NCBI RefSeq assembly: GCF_000372465.1 | Contig: NZ_AQUZ01000016.1 | Span: 1 to 64,000 of the forward strand | Direction: 5' to 3' | DNA: 64,000 nucleotides | From: Kribbella catacumbae DSM 19601 | GTDB taxonomy: Bacteria; Actinomycetota; Actinomycetes; Propionibacteriales; Kribbellaceae | Shown here: positions 24,030 through 33,613 of the stretch, one piece after another | Numbering within the stretch: position 1 is the stretch's first letter | How the letters are laid out: every line of letters starts with the position of its first letter | Made by a program: the position numbers and the translations under genes | Notes under the pieces: generated by a model | Databases searched by the model: none | Told to the model about the DNA's origin: nothing | What the model saw: only the letters and a program-made list of their open reading frames with translations

Positions 24030-24796
24030 TGGCCACCGTTCGCGCACTCGTCCGCCGTCCGAGCCCACGCCTCGCCGACGGCCTGCTCACCCACCTCGAG
24101 CGCGTCCCCGTCGATGCGGACCTCGCAGTACGGCAATGGCAGCAGTACGTCGGCGCGCTGGCCGACGCGGGCTGGAGCTGCGTCGAGGTGCCGCCGATCG
24201 ACGACTGCCCGGACGGCGTGTTCGTCGAGGACACGATGGTGGTGTTCGGCGATCTCGCGGTGATCGCCCGGGCTGGTGCTGACGAGCGACGCCCCGAAGC
24301 TGCCGAGGCCGAGCGTGCCGTTGCAGCGCAGGGCTACCGGATCGCCAGGATCAGCGAGCCGGGCACCCTCGACGGCGGCGACATCCTCAAGACCGGATCC
24401 ACCGTGTACGCCGGGCTCGGCGGCCGCACCAACCAGGCCGGGATCGACCAGCTCCGAGAGCACCTTGCGCCACTCGGCGCCGACGTTGTCGCAGTGCCGG
24501 TTCGGAAGGTGCTGCACCTGAAGTCGGCGGTGACCGCGTTGCCGGACGGGACAGTGATCGGGTACGAGCCGCTGACGGATGACCCAGCGGCCTTCCCGAA
24601 GTTCCTCGCCGTACCGGAGGAGGCCGGCGCGCATGTCGTGTTGCTGGGGGAGGACCGGTTGCTGATGGCGGCGTCGGCGCCCAAGACCGCCGAGCTGTTC
24701 CGTGATCGCGGCTACACGCCTATCGTCGTCGACATCAGCGAGTTCGAGAAGCTCGAAGGCTGCGTGACCTGCTTGTCAGTTCGCCTTCGGAGCTAA
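24029..24796 (+). CDS. Dimethylarginine dimethylaminohydrolase (DDAH) family enzyme
   Basis: The 255-residue protein belongs to the guanidine-modifying amidinotransferase fold. Visible landmarks are PDGVFVEDTMVV (substrate-binding Asp/Glu), LDGGDIL, VLHLKSAVT with the catalytic His (162), and the C-terminal GCVTCLSV with the catalytic Cys (248). DDAH hydrolyses methylated arginines to citrulline and methylamines. The last 21 bases overlap the end of the convergent zinc-ribbon/TPR gene, so the two transcripts are antisense over that stretch. Confidence 0.9.
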   Translation: MATVRALVRRPSPRLADGLLTHLERVPVDADLAVRQWQQYVGALADAGWSCVEVPPIDDCPDGVFVEDTMVVFGDLAVIARAGADERRPEAAEAERAVAAQGYRIARISEPGTLDGGDILKTGSTVYAGLGGRTNQAGIDQLREHLAPLGADVVAVPVRKVLHLKSAVTALPDGTVIGYEPLTDDPAAFPKFLAVPEEAGAHVVLLGEDRLLMAASAPKTAELFRDRGYTPIVVDISEFEKLEGCVTCLSVRLRS

Positions 24797-25735
24797 TGTC
24801 CAGCGGTGCCGAGCCGCCGCCGACAGCTCACGGTCTTTCTTCTTGCCGCGGTCGTCCGCGAGGTCGCACGCCTCCAGCAGCGAGCTGCGGAAGGTCTCGG
24901 TGTCGGGGTGGTCCGCGCCGAGTCCTTCGATGCCGTCGGCAAGCGTCATCTCCAGCACCTGCACCGCGACGCCGAGCTGTCCGGCGAACATCGTCACCCG
25001 GCCAAGGGCTCCGCGAGTTCGCAGTACCTTCGGGTGTTGCCGGCCCAGTGTCTTCTCGTCCTCGTCCAGCAGTCCGCTCAGCAGCTTCATCTCGGCCCGC
25101 GGCCCGCCGACCATCAGCTGGGCACCGGTGACGCCTTCGACGGCGATGCGGGTCAGGTCATGCTCCTCACCGAACACCCGCACCAGTTGCGGCGTGATGA
25201 GTTCGAACCAGCCGATCGCCGAGGCGTAGTCACCGGTCGCCAACAGCACCTGCGCGACGCGGAGCCGGACCTGCAGGGTTGCTGGGTCGTCAGCCTTCAG
25301 GACCTTCTCGCAGGCCGCCAGCGAGGTCTCGTAGAGCGGGAGGGCTCCCGCTGAGTCCCGAGCCGCCCAGCGTGCCTCGGCCTCCTCGTACGTCGCGTCG
25401 ACGAGCTCCGGGTGGTTCTTGAACTCCGACGGCGGTTCTTCCAGCGACGGCGGGTTAGGCACGGCTGCAGGCCTGTCGAGCAGTCGGCGGCCGACATAGC
25501 TGCGGCCGCCGGTCCTGATGATCCGATACCGGCCGCGGCGAGCGACCGGGACCAGCAGGAAGGTGGAGTACAGCGTGCGCACGGAGGAACCGCAGTCCGG
25601 GCAGACGTCGCGGTGGCCGTAGAAGCGGCTGCCGATCCCGCTCAGCCGGGTCGCCGAATCCGGCGCGCGCCAAGCGGTCGACGACGCGGTGCAGGCTCGG
25701 CAGAACGGGTACACCCCGCCGCGGACGTCAGTCAT
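24776..25735 (-). CDS. Zinc-ribbon and TPR protein of unknown function
   Basis: The 319-residue protein has an N-terminal zinc ribbon with C12/C15 and C45/C48, and VPVARRGRYRIIR suggests a short hydrophobic strand. Helical TPR-like repeats follow from residue about 105 to 300, including YEEAEARWAARDSAGALPLYE and VRLRVAQVLLATGDYASAIGWFE. The start ATG (25735) lies inside the end of dinB, sharing ATGACTGA, so translation is coupled. A longer open frame continues upstream into dinB but is not plausible. No named family is recognised; a scaffold role beside a translesion polymerase is only suggested by the coupling. Confidence 0.75.
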   Translation of the reverse strand: MTDVRGGVYPFCRACTASSTAWRAPDSATRLSGIGSRFYGHRDVCPDCGSSVRTLYSTFLLVPVARRGRYRIIRTGGRSYVGRRLLDRPAAVPNPPSLEEPPSEFKNHPELVDATYEEAEARWAARDSAGALPLYETSLAACEKVLKADDPATLQVRLRVAQVLLATGDYASAIGWFELITPQLVRVFGEEHDLTRIAVEGVTGAQLMVGGPRAEMKLLSGLLDEDEKTLGRQHPKVLRTRGALGRVTMFAGQLGVAVQVLEMTLADGIEGLGADHPDTETFRSSLLEACDLADDRGKKKDRELSAAARHRWTLAPKAN

Positions 25736-27086
25736 TCGCCCCATCTTGGTCGTTTTCGCTGGTTTTGTCGTCCCCGCCGCCCGAAGGTGCAGGCTTGGCG
25801 AGCTCCGGATCCTCGATCGCGAAGGTCCGGACCGGACCGGGCGAGGTGCCGGCCGTCTCGAACCGGACGGTGACCCGGCCGCGCCCGGAACCCCAGACCC
25901 AGCCCTCACCGTACTGCGTGTGCACCACGTCCTGACCCGGGTAGTAGCCGGTCTGCCGGTCACGCGGCCGCTCCGGCAGCACGAGTACTTCGACCGGAGT
26001 GTCGTCGTGCTCGCTCTCCGTGAACAGGTCGTCCTGGATCCAGTCCGCCAGCGAGGAAACCCCGACCCCGAGCAACCGGATACCGCCCGAGATGTCGCTG
26101 TCCTCGAGCAACCGCCTTGCCACCCGGGCGATCACGCGTGGATCGTCGGTCGGGCCGGCCAGCGTCGACGAGCGCGTGTGCGTGGTGAAGTCGTGCATCC
26201 GCGTCTTCACCGTCACCGTCCGCCCGGACAGTTGCGCCTTCTGCAGCCGCTCGGAGACGCGGTGCGCCATCCGGTCACCAATGGCCGCCAGCAACGACCG
26301 GTCGATGATGTCGGTCTCGAAGGTGTCCTCGACGCTGACCGACTTGGTCTCGCGATCGCTCACCACCGGCCGGTCGTCGGAGGCCGTCGCGAGCCGGTAC
26401 AGGCTTGCTCCATGGGCAGATCCGACCTGCCGGACCAACTCGTCCTGATCGAGTTGCTGCAGGTCGCCGACCGTCCGCACTCCGGCCATGCTGAGTCGTT
26501 GCGCCGTCGCCGGACCGACGCCGGGGATGACCGTCACCTGCATCGGCGCGAGAAACTCCGCCTCGGTGCCGGCCGGTACGACGACGACTCCGTCCGGCTT
26601 GTCGAGATCGCTGGCGATCTTGGCGATCAGCTTCGACGTACCGGCACCAACCGATGCGGTCAGGCCACCACTGGCATCCTTGATCGCAGCCTTCAGATCG
26701 CCCGCGATCGCCTCGACGTCGTCGACCGTCAGGTTGCTCAGCCCGGACGCCGCCAGATCCACGAAGGCCTCGTCCAAGGACAGCGGCTCGACCAGCGGCG
26801 ACAACGCGCGCATCTGCGCCATCACCGCCTGGCTGGTCGCGCGATAGACCTCGAACCGCGCCCCCAGGTACGCCGCGTGCGGGCACCGCGATCGCGCCTC
26901 GGCAGTCGACATCGCCGACCGTACGCCGTACTTGCGCGCCTCGTACGACGCCGTCGAGACGACGCCGCGCAGCCCGATGCCGCCCACGACGACGGGTTTG
27001 CCGCGCAGGGAGGGCTTGTCCCGCTGCTCGACCGCCGCGAAGAACGCATCCAGGTCGACGTGCAGGATGGACGGATCGGTACGCAC
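25728..27086 (-). CDS. dinB: DNA polymerase IV (Y-family)
   Basis: The 452-residue protein is a translesion polymerase: DLDAFFAAVEQ (metal Asp), YEARKYGVRSAM, PLSLDEAFVDL (catalytic Asp-Glu), an HhH thumb segment VIPGVGPATAQRL, and a little-finger domain. It extends about 70 residues beyond the usual length, with a YGEGWVWGSGRGRVTVRFE segment typical of the longer actinobacterial form. No beta-clamp motif is obvious at the extreme end. Either of two adjacent GTG codons (27089, 27086) starts it. An unusual 15-base tandem repeat lies just upstream. The downstream TPR gene overlaps by 8 bases. Confidence 0.92.
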   Translation of the reverse strand: MRTDPSILHVDLDAFFAAVEQRDKPSLRGKPVVVGGIGLRGVVSTASYEARKYGVRSAMSTAEARSRCPHAAYLGARFEVYRATSQAVMAQMRALSPLVEPLSLDEAFVDLAASGLSNLTVDDVEAIAGDLKAAIKDASGGLTASVGAGTSKLIAKIASDLDKPDGVVVVPAGTEAEFLAPMQVTVIPGVGPATAQRLSMAGVRTVGDLQQLDQDELVRQVGSAHGASLYRLATASDDRPVVSDRETKSVSVEDTFETDIIDRSLLAAIGDRMAHRVSERLQKAQLSGRTVTVKTRMHDFTTHTRSSTLAGPTDDPRVIARVARRLLEDSDISGGIRLLGVGVSSLADWIQDDLFTESEHDDTPVEVLVLPERPRDRQTGYYPGQDVVHTQYGEGWVWGSGRGRVTVRFETAGTSPGPVRTFAIEDPELAKPAPSGGGDDKTSENDQDGAND

Positions 27087-27104
27087 CACGTCAGTCTGCC
27101 CGGC

Positions 27105-27164
27105 GGCGCCGACACTTCTTGAGCCGACGCCGCCTGAGCCGACGCTGTTTGAGCCGACACTGCC
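27105..27164. repeat. 15-base tandem repeat in the dinB/MBL divergent promoter
   Basis: Three clear copies of TGAGCCGACRCYGYY (27120-27134, 27135-27149, 27150-27164) are preceded by one degenerate copy (27105-27119). They fill most of the space between the dinB start (27086) and the MBL-protein start (27180). Confidence 0.75.
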
Positions 27165-27179
27165 TGACAGGATCGGTGT

Positions 27180-27968
27180 ATGACGACCTTCCCCGCCTGG
27201 GACGACGGCACGACGCCCACAGGCTCGAATCATCAGATCCACTGGTACGACGACCGTACGGCGATCATCCGGCAGGCTCTGCACACCAACTTCGAGGGTC
27301 CTTTCATCTACCTGCTGCTCGGCTCCGAGCGGGCCCTGTTGCTGGACACCGGTACCGGCCACGCAGACCTGCGCGCGGTGGTCGACGAACTGCTGAGCGG
27401 CCGCGACCTGGAGTTGGTGGTCGCGCACACCCACGGGCACGGCGATCACGTCGGCGGCGACGCGCAGTTCGACACCGTGGTCGGCAGGCCGGCGGAAGAG
27501 GTCGCCCAGTACTTCGGTATCACCGCGTGGCCGGAGCAGGTGGTGCAGTTCGACCTGGGCGAGCGAATCCTGGACGTCATCCCGATCCCGGGACACCACC
27601 CGTCGCATGTCGCCTTCTACGACCGTCCGACGCGGTTGCTGCTGACCGGCGACTCGCTGTACCCGGGCCGGCTGTACGTCCCCGACTGGCCCGCCTTCCG
27701 GGCGAGCATCGCGCGGCTCGCAGGTTTCGTTGCCGCCGGCAATCCCGTGGAACTGGTGCTCGGCGCGCACATCGAGATGAGCCAGCAGCCAGGCGTGGAC
27801 TTCGCGATGGGGGCCGACCAGCATCCCGGCGAACACGAGCTGCAACTGGACCCCGCAGTACTGACCGAGCTCGCTGAGGTGCTCGCTGCCGCGGGGGAGA
27901 CGCCCCAGCGGATCGTCCGGGATCGCTTCATCGTCTACCCGCTCTCGGCCACCGGGGAGCCGCTGTGA
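27180..27968 (+). CDS. MBL-fold metallohydrolase (glyoxalase II-like)
   Basis: The 262-residue protein has VAHTHGHGDHVGG (HxHxDH metal motif), IPGHHPSHV (third His), LLTGDSLYPGR (bridging Asp) and GAHIEM (last His), a complete binuclear site of the beta-lactamase fold. The PGHHPSHVAFYD block resembles glyoxalase II and related hydrolases. CAGGAT (27168-27173) ends six bases before the ATG and no ribosome site is seen, so the message may be leaderless. It is divergent from dinB. Confidence 0.87.
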   Translation: MTTFPAWDDGTTPTGSNHQIHWYDDRTAIIRQALHTNFEGPFIYLLLGSERALLLDTGTGHADLRAVVDELLSGRDLELVVAHTHGHGDHVGGDAQFDTVVGRPAEEVAQYFGITAWPEQVVQFDLGERILDVIPIPGHHPSHVAFYDRPTRLLLTGDSLYPGRLYVPDWPAFRASIARLAGFVAAGNPVELVLGAHIEMSQQPGVDFAMGADQHPGEHELQLDPAVLTELAEVLAAAGETPQRIVRDRFIVYPLSATGEPL

Positions 27969-28074
27969 CCAGGCGGACCGGTGTACCGGCCGGTGAGCGG
28001 CGACGCGACACGGCACACGCGTCAGGAGTGCTTCGGGCAGACTGAGGCAAGGAACCCGACAGGGGGAGGCGCTG

Positions 28075-29553
28075 ATGGGCGAGGAAGTCGACCGGGTCGA
28101 GTTCACCCGGGCAGATCGGACCGCGTTCCGCAATCAGGTCCATCGCAATCTGGACGCGTTCGCGCGGATGCTGCGCGAGGCCCGGTTCGAGGCCGAGCGG
28201 CCGATGACCGGGATCGAGATCGAGCTGAACCTGGTCGACGACAAATGTGACCCGGCGTTCAAGAACACCGAGGTGCTGAAGGCGATCGAGGACGACGCCT
28301 TCCAGACCGAGCTGGGCCGGTTCAACATCGAGATCAACGTGCCACCGGGCCAGATCGACGGCACCGGCCTGGAGACGATGGAGGCCTCGATCCGCGACAG
28401 CCTGAACGCGGCCGACCTGAAGGCGGCCCGGACCGGCTCCACGATGGTGACGATCGGCATCCTGCCCACGCTGATGCGCGAGCACATCAATCGCGAGGCG
28501 ATCAGCGCCAACCCGCGGTACACGTTGCTGAACGACCAGGTCTTCCAGGCCCGCGGCGAGGACGTGCAGATCGCCATCGACGGGATCGAGCGGCTCGCGG
28601 TGACCGCCGACAGCATCGTCCCCGAAGCGGCCTGTACGTCGACGCAGTTCCACCTGCAGGTCACGCCCGAGGCGTTCCCGCGGTACTGGAACGCGGCGCA
28701 GGCGATCTCCGGCGTACAGCTCGCGGTCGGCGCGAACTCGCCGTTCCTGTTCGGCAAGGAGCTGATGCGGGAGACCCGGATCGCGTTGTTCGAGCAGGCC
28801 GCCGACACCCGCACCCACGAACTGAAGACGCAGGGCGTCCGGCCGCGGGTCTGGTTCGGCGAACGCTGGATCACCTCGATCTTCGACCTGTTCGAGGAGA
28901 ACTCGCGCTACTACCCGGCCTTGCTGCCGGTCACCTCCGACGAGGATCCGATCGCCGTTCTGGATCGCGGCGACACCCCAGCACTTTCGGAGTTGCGGCT
29001 GCACAACGGGACGATCTACCGCTGGAACAGGCCTGTGTACGACGTTGTCCGGGAGAAGCCGCATCTGCGGGTGGAGAACCGTGTACTGCCGGCCGGCCCG
29101 ACCGTGGTCGACACGATGGCCAACGGTGCCTTCTATTTCGGGCTGGTCCGCGCGCTGGCCGACGACGAACGGCCGATCTGGTCGCAGATGTCGTTCAGCG
29201 CCGCGGAGGAGAACTTCCACGAGGCGGCCCGTCAGGGCATCGACGCGGAGGTGTTCTGGCCAGGTGTCGGCACCGCCCGTGCGACCGAGCTGGTACTGCG
29301 CCGCCTGTTGCCATTGGCATCGCGTGGCTTGGACGAATGGGGTGTCGACGCCGCTGTCCGGGATCGGCTGCTCGGCATCATCGAGCAGCGCTGCCTGACC
29401 AATCGCAACGGCGCTTCGTGGCAGGCCGACGAGTTCCACCGACTGTATACAAAGGGATCTCACGGTCGGCGGGACGCGTTGCGCGGGATGCTGGGCCGGT
29501 ACCGCGACCACATGCACGAGAACACTCCGGTGCACGAATGGCCGATCGACTGA
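28075..29553 (+). CDS. Glutamate-cysteine ligase family protein (family 2-like carboxylate-amine ligase)
   Basis: The 492-residue protein carries TGIEIELNLVDD near residue 45 (substrate-Glu binding), LGRFNIEINVPP, the STQFHLQV block with metal ligands, GANSPFLFGKEL, and LRVENRVLPAGPTVVDTMANGAF. These are conserved in the large actinobacterial GCS2-related group often annotated as glutamate-cysteine ligase. True gamma-glutamylcysteine synthesis is uncertain in an organism expected to use mycothiol. Another amino acid-carboxylate ligation is equally possible. GGGGGAGG precedes the ATG by 5 bases. The gene is monocistronic with a hairpin terminator after it. Confidence 0.82.
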   Translation: MGEEVDRVEFTRADRTAFRNQVHRNLDAFARMLREARFEAERPMTGIEIELNLVDDKCDPAFKNTEVLKAIEDDAFQTELGRFNIEINVPPGQIDGTGLETMEASIRDSLNAADLKAARTGSTMVTIGILPTLMREHINREAISANPRYTLLNDQVFQARGEDVQIAIDGIERLAVTADSIVPEAACTSTQFHLQVTPEAFPRYWNAAQAISGVQLAVGANSPFLFGKELMRETRIALFEQAADTRTHELKTQGVRPRVWFGERWITSIFDLFEENSRYYPALLPVTSDEDPIAVLDRGDTPALSELRLHNGTIYRWNRPVYDVVREKPHLRVENRVLPAGPTVVDTMANGAFYFGLVRALADDERPIWSQMSFSAAEENFHEAARQGIDAEVFWPGVGTARATELVLRRLLPLASRGLDEWGVDAAVRDRLLGIIEQRCLTNRNGASWQADEFHRLYTKGSHGRRDALRGMLGRYRDHMHENTPVHEWPID

Positions 29554-29578
29554 CCCGCTGGTTAACCGCGTAAGCCGG

Positions 29579-29621
29579 CCCGGCTCCGGCGCAGACAACG
29601 AAGGACAGTGCCGGAACCGGG
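29579..29621 (+). terminator. Terminator after the ligase-like gene
   Basis: Arms CCCGGCTCCGGC (29579-29590) and GCCGGAACCGGG (29610-29621) pair at 11 of 12 positions, 26 bases after the stop codon. Confidence 0.65.
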
Positions 29622-29974
29622 GTCAGCCCGGTGGAACATCGCGCCCTTGCCCAAGGCAACGGCGTACGATCCCTGCGCTTGATGACCGACTCGTTGTCAA
29701 GAGGGGGCTGGCGCGTCGGGCCGCAACCCTGCAAAGGTGTGCGCCACGAAGGTTAGACCGCCGCAGGGCGGGTATGCAGTCGTGAACCGTTGGGGGACGG
29801 TGACCGGTGACTGGGCGCAGTCTGGGTCGATCGTGTTGCGGGCGCAATCGTCCCTGCGTCACGGTCGCGACACAGATCGTGCATTTCCACAGATGCCGGA
29901 GCGGGTTCAGGGCAGTATCGTTCGGAACGGGTCGACCGTTTCTGGTGATGGACACCCGGAGGTGAGGCAAGTCG
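29622..29974. other. Intergenic region upstream of the universal stress gene
   Basis: This stretch of about 350 bases carries no supported gene. It holds a small dyad AACGGGTCGACCGTT (29926-29940) about 35 bases before the next start. Presumably the usp promoter lies here, but no -35/-10 pair stands out. I looked for a riboswitch and found no recognisable conserved core. Confidence 0.5.
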
Positions 29975-30388
29975 ATGACGACCATCGTCGTGGGATATGT
30001 GCCGAAGGCCGAAGGGCGTGCGGCGCTCCGGCGGGCGGCAGAGGAGGCGAAGCTGCGCGACGCCAAGCTGGTGGTGGTGAACTCGCACCGGGGTGGACGC
30101 AGCTTCGACAGCGACGAGGCCGCGGCGAGTGACGCCGCGCTGACGGAGGTACGAGAGCAGCTCGACTCGACCGGCGTGCCCTACGAGGTGCGGCAACTGG
30201 TGCGTGGACTTGATCCGGCGGAGGACCTGGTGGCCGTCGCCGAGCAGGTGCACGCGGAGTTCATCGTGATCGGGCTGCGGCGCCGGTCCCCGGTCGGCAA
30301 GCTCATCCTCGGCAGCAACGCCCAGCGGGTGCTGCTCGACGCACCGTGTCCGGTGCTGGCCGTCAAGGCCGACGAAGGGGAGGACTGA
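29975..30388 (+). CDS. Universal stress protein (UspA domain)
   Basis: The 137-residue single-domain protein has the UspA alpha/beta fold: IVVGYVP at the start, LVVVNSH, VAEQVHAEFIVIGL, and the ATP-binding loop GLRRRSPVGKLILGSNAQRVL close to the G-2x-G-9x-GS pattern, ending PCPVLAVK. In the binding loop Arg replaces the usual second Gly. GGAGGTGAGG precedes the ATG. One base separates its stop from the next gene's GTG, so the two form an operon. Confidence 0.9.
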   Translation: MTTIVVGYVPKAEGRAALRRAAEEAKLRDAKLVVVNSHRGGRSFDSDEAAASDAALTEVREQLDSTGVPYEVRQLVRGLDPAEDLVAVAEQVHAEFIVIGLRRRSPVGKLILGSNAQRVLLDAPCPVLAVKADEGED

Positions 30389-30389
30389 G

Positions 30390-31007
30390 GTGACTTCGAC
30401 ACGCAGCAAGAAGCTGTGCCTCGCACAGCAGCCCGACGCCGACGAGATGCTGAGCAGAGACCCGTTCGCGTTGCTGGTCGGGATGTTGCTCGATCAGCAG
30501 ATCCCGATGGAGCGCGCCTTCGCCGGTCCGGTTGCGATTGCGCAACGAATGGACGGCCCGTTCGATCCCTCCACGGTGGCCACCTACGACCCCGACGGTT
30601 TCGTCGAGGTGGTGGCCGGCCCGCCCGCGGTGCACCGGTTCCCGACCGCGATGGCGGCCAGGATCCAGACCCTCGCGAAACACCTGGACGAGGAGTACGG
30701 CGGTAACGCCTCCGCGGTCTGGGCCGATGTGAAGAGTGGGGACGACCTGCTGGCCAGGCTGTCGGCCCTGCCCGGGTTCGGCGCGCAGAAGGCGAAGATC
30801 TTCGTCGCCCTGCTCGGCAAACAGCTCAAGGTCCGCCCGCGGGGCTGGCGCGAGGCGTCCGAACCGTACGGCGAGGACGGCGCCTACAAGTCGGTCGCGG
30901 ACGTGATCGACGTGGCGTCCTTGGTGAAGGTGAGACAGTTCAAGCAGGAGCAGCAGGTCGAGAAGCGGGTGGTCGCCCGGCCGCTGCGGCAGACAAGGAA
31001 CAGTTGA
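30390..31007 (+). CDS. HhH-GPD-type base excision repair protein
   Basis: The 205-residue protein begins LAQQPDADEMLSRDPFALLVGMLLDQQIPMERAF, the helix pattern of the endonuclease III/AlkA superfamily. It has the helix-hairpin-helix LPGFGAQKAKIFVALLGKQ near residue 130. No iron-sulfur cysteine cluster is present, and the GPD-type catalytic Asp is not clearly positioned, so glycosylase activity is uncertain. The start is GTG directly behind the stress-protein stop. The C-terminal QFKQEQQVEKRVVARP tail is charged. Confidence 0.8.
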   Translation: MTSTRSKKLCLAQQPDADEMLSRDPFALLVGMLLDQQIPMERAFAGPVAIAQRMDGPFDPSTVATYDPDGFVEVVAGPPAVHRFPTAMAARIQTLAKHLDEEYGGNASAVWADVKSGDDLLARLSALPGFGAQKAKIFVALLGKQLKVRPRGWREASEPYGEDGAYKSVADVIDVASLVKVRQFKQEQQVEKRVVARPLRQTRNS

Positions 31008-31025
31008 GCGCTGAATCGACTACTG

Positions 31026-31058
31026 CCGGTACCAGTGTGAACGGTGGACTGGTACCGG
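31026..31058 (+). terminator. Hairpin after the HhH-GPD gene
   Basis: Perfect 11-base arms CCGGTACCAGT / ACTGGTACCGG with an 11-base loop, 18 bases after the stop and about 200 bases before the principal sigma gene. Confidence 0.7.
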
Positions 31059-31261
31059 TGGGGCACGCCGTCGAGGGGGTCGCGGAAGGGTTGGGCTTGG
31101 TCCGCGGATTACAATGGAGTGTTGCTGCCGCCTGACCAGCGAGTGGCCGCCGACTCGCAGTACCCAGCTCATGGAGTTGAGGGGCACCATCCGCAGCACA
31201 GTAACGTCGTACCGCCGTACCAGTAACCCTGCAGACTGAATCGTCAGACGAGAGGTAATTC

Positions 31262-32602
<1,341 letters not shown>

Positions 32603-32607
32603 TCTCC

Positions 32608-32877
32608 ATGGTGGGTCAGGCAATCGCCGGCGTCTGGACGCTGGCGATGCCTGTCCTCAGTCCGGATTCCGGTCTTCTGGCCGCCGCCGTGTTCACGGCG
32701 GCGGCTGTTCTTTTGGCCGTCCTCCACCTCTCCCGTACCGCGGCGCAGCGCCCGCTCTCCTCACCACTGCCCGCGCTGGCCAGCGCCAACCGCGCGAACT
32801 CCCGCCGTACCGCGTACCTCCTGCTCCGCGATCCCGACGCCGCAGGCCGGCCGCGTCCACGAGCACCGGGAAGGTAG
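32608..32877 (+). CDS. DUF6412-like small membrane protein
   Basis: The 89-residue protein has one hydrophobic segment (GLLAAAVFTAAAVLLAVLHL, residues 22-41) followed by a basic, Arg/Pro-rich tail ending DPDAAGRPRPRAPGR. That tail and the position directly before a YidC-type gene match my recollection of DUF6412 proteins; the family name is a recall, not a search result. It begins six bases after the sigma stop, so it may be read through from hrdB. A role in membrane insertion is suggested only by the neighbour. Confidence 0.65.
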   Translation: MVGQAIAGVWTLAMPVLSPDSGLLAAAVFTAAAVLLAVLHLSRTAAQRPLSSPLPALASANRANSRRTAYLLLRDPDAAGRPRPRAPGR

Positions 32878-32925
32878 CCGAGTTTCCTCGCTACCCATTC
32901 GGTTTCTCACTCGTGGAGTATCGCT

Positions 32926-33603
32926 ATGCCTGCTTTTCTCGACGCGCCCATCAATGCTGCCTACCACCTCGTCAACGGGATCGCTACGACGATCGAACCT
33001 CTCACCGGCGTGTACGCCGCCGCCGTGGCGATCGTGCTCTGCACGGTTGCTGTCCGCCTCCTGCTGCTTCCGCTCAGCCTCGCCGCGATCCGTGGTGAGA
33101 AGTCGCGGGCAACGTTGCTGCCGGAGATCCGCAAGATCAACGAGCGCCACGGCAAGAACCCCGAACGTGTCCAGCGTGAGGTAGCCAAACTGCAGGCGGA
33201 GTCGGGGACCACGTTGTTGGCTGGGTGCCTGCCGATGGTGGCCCAGTTGCCTTTCTTCTGGGTGATGTACACGCTCTTCAGCACCGCGATCGTGGCCGGC
33301 CAGTCGAACCAGTTGCTGGCGGGCGCGATCTTCGGAGCACCTCTTGGCAACCACTGGCCGCTGTTCGCGTCGACGCCGGCGTACCTGGGGTTGGCTGTTT
33401 TGCTGGCGGTGGTGGCCTATTTCTCGTCACGCCGGCAGTTGCGTCAGCTCGACGAGACCGCCTCGCCGATGACGCGCAGAATGGCGCGCTTCCTGCCGTT
33501 CGGGACTCTCGCAACCGCGGCGTTCATCCCGCTCGCCGCGGGTCTCTACCTGCTGACCACAACCACCTGGACCCTCCTAGAACGAGCCCTCCTACAGCGC
33601 TAG
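32926..33603 (+). CDS. YidC/Oxa1/Alb3-family membrane protein insertase
   Basis: The 225-residue protein has the insertase core: AAAVAIVLCTVAVRLLLLPLSLAAIRGEKSRA with the conserved hydrophilic-groove Arg, cytoplasmic helices LLPEIRKINERHGKNPERVQREVAKLQAE, and four further membrane segments including CLPMVAQLPFFWVMYTLF. It is shorter than the primary YidC and lacks a Lys-rich tail. It is therefore probably the second actinobacterial paralogue rather than the housekeeping copy next to rpmH. It forms a small unit with the preceding membrane protein. Confidence 0.9.
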   Translation: MPAFLDAPINAAYHLVNGIATTIEPLTGVYAAAVAIVLCTVAVRLLLLPLSLAAIRGEKSRATLLPEIRKINERHGKNPERVQREVAKLQAESGTTLLAGCLPMVAQLPFFWVMYTLFSTAIVAGQSNQLLAGAIFGAPLGNHWPLFASTPAYLGLAVLLAVVAYFSSRRQLRQLDETASPMTRRMARFLPFGTLATAAFIPLAAGLYLLTTTTWTLLERALLQR

Positions 33604-33613
33604 CCCGACCGGA

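Noticed and set aside
27105..27164. Tandem repeats as a CRISPR array
   Set aside because: Units are contiguous with no spacers, only 15 bases, and no cas genes are nearby. The same reasoning excludes 53234-53290.
29926..29940. Dyad near the universal stress gene as a DosR-type box
   Set aside because: Only half of the GGGAC/GTCCC consensus positions match, so I do not claim dormancy regulation.
29622..29974. Riboswitch (cobalamin, glycine, c-di-AMP) before the stress protein
   Set aside because: No conserved core motif of these classes could be found by eye; the gene is also not a typical target.
31091..31115. hrdB promoter TTGGGC/TACAAT
   Set aside because: The spacer would be 13 bases, too short for the standard holoenzyme.
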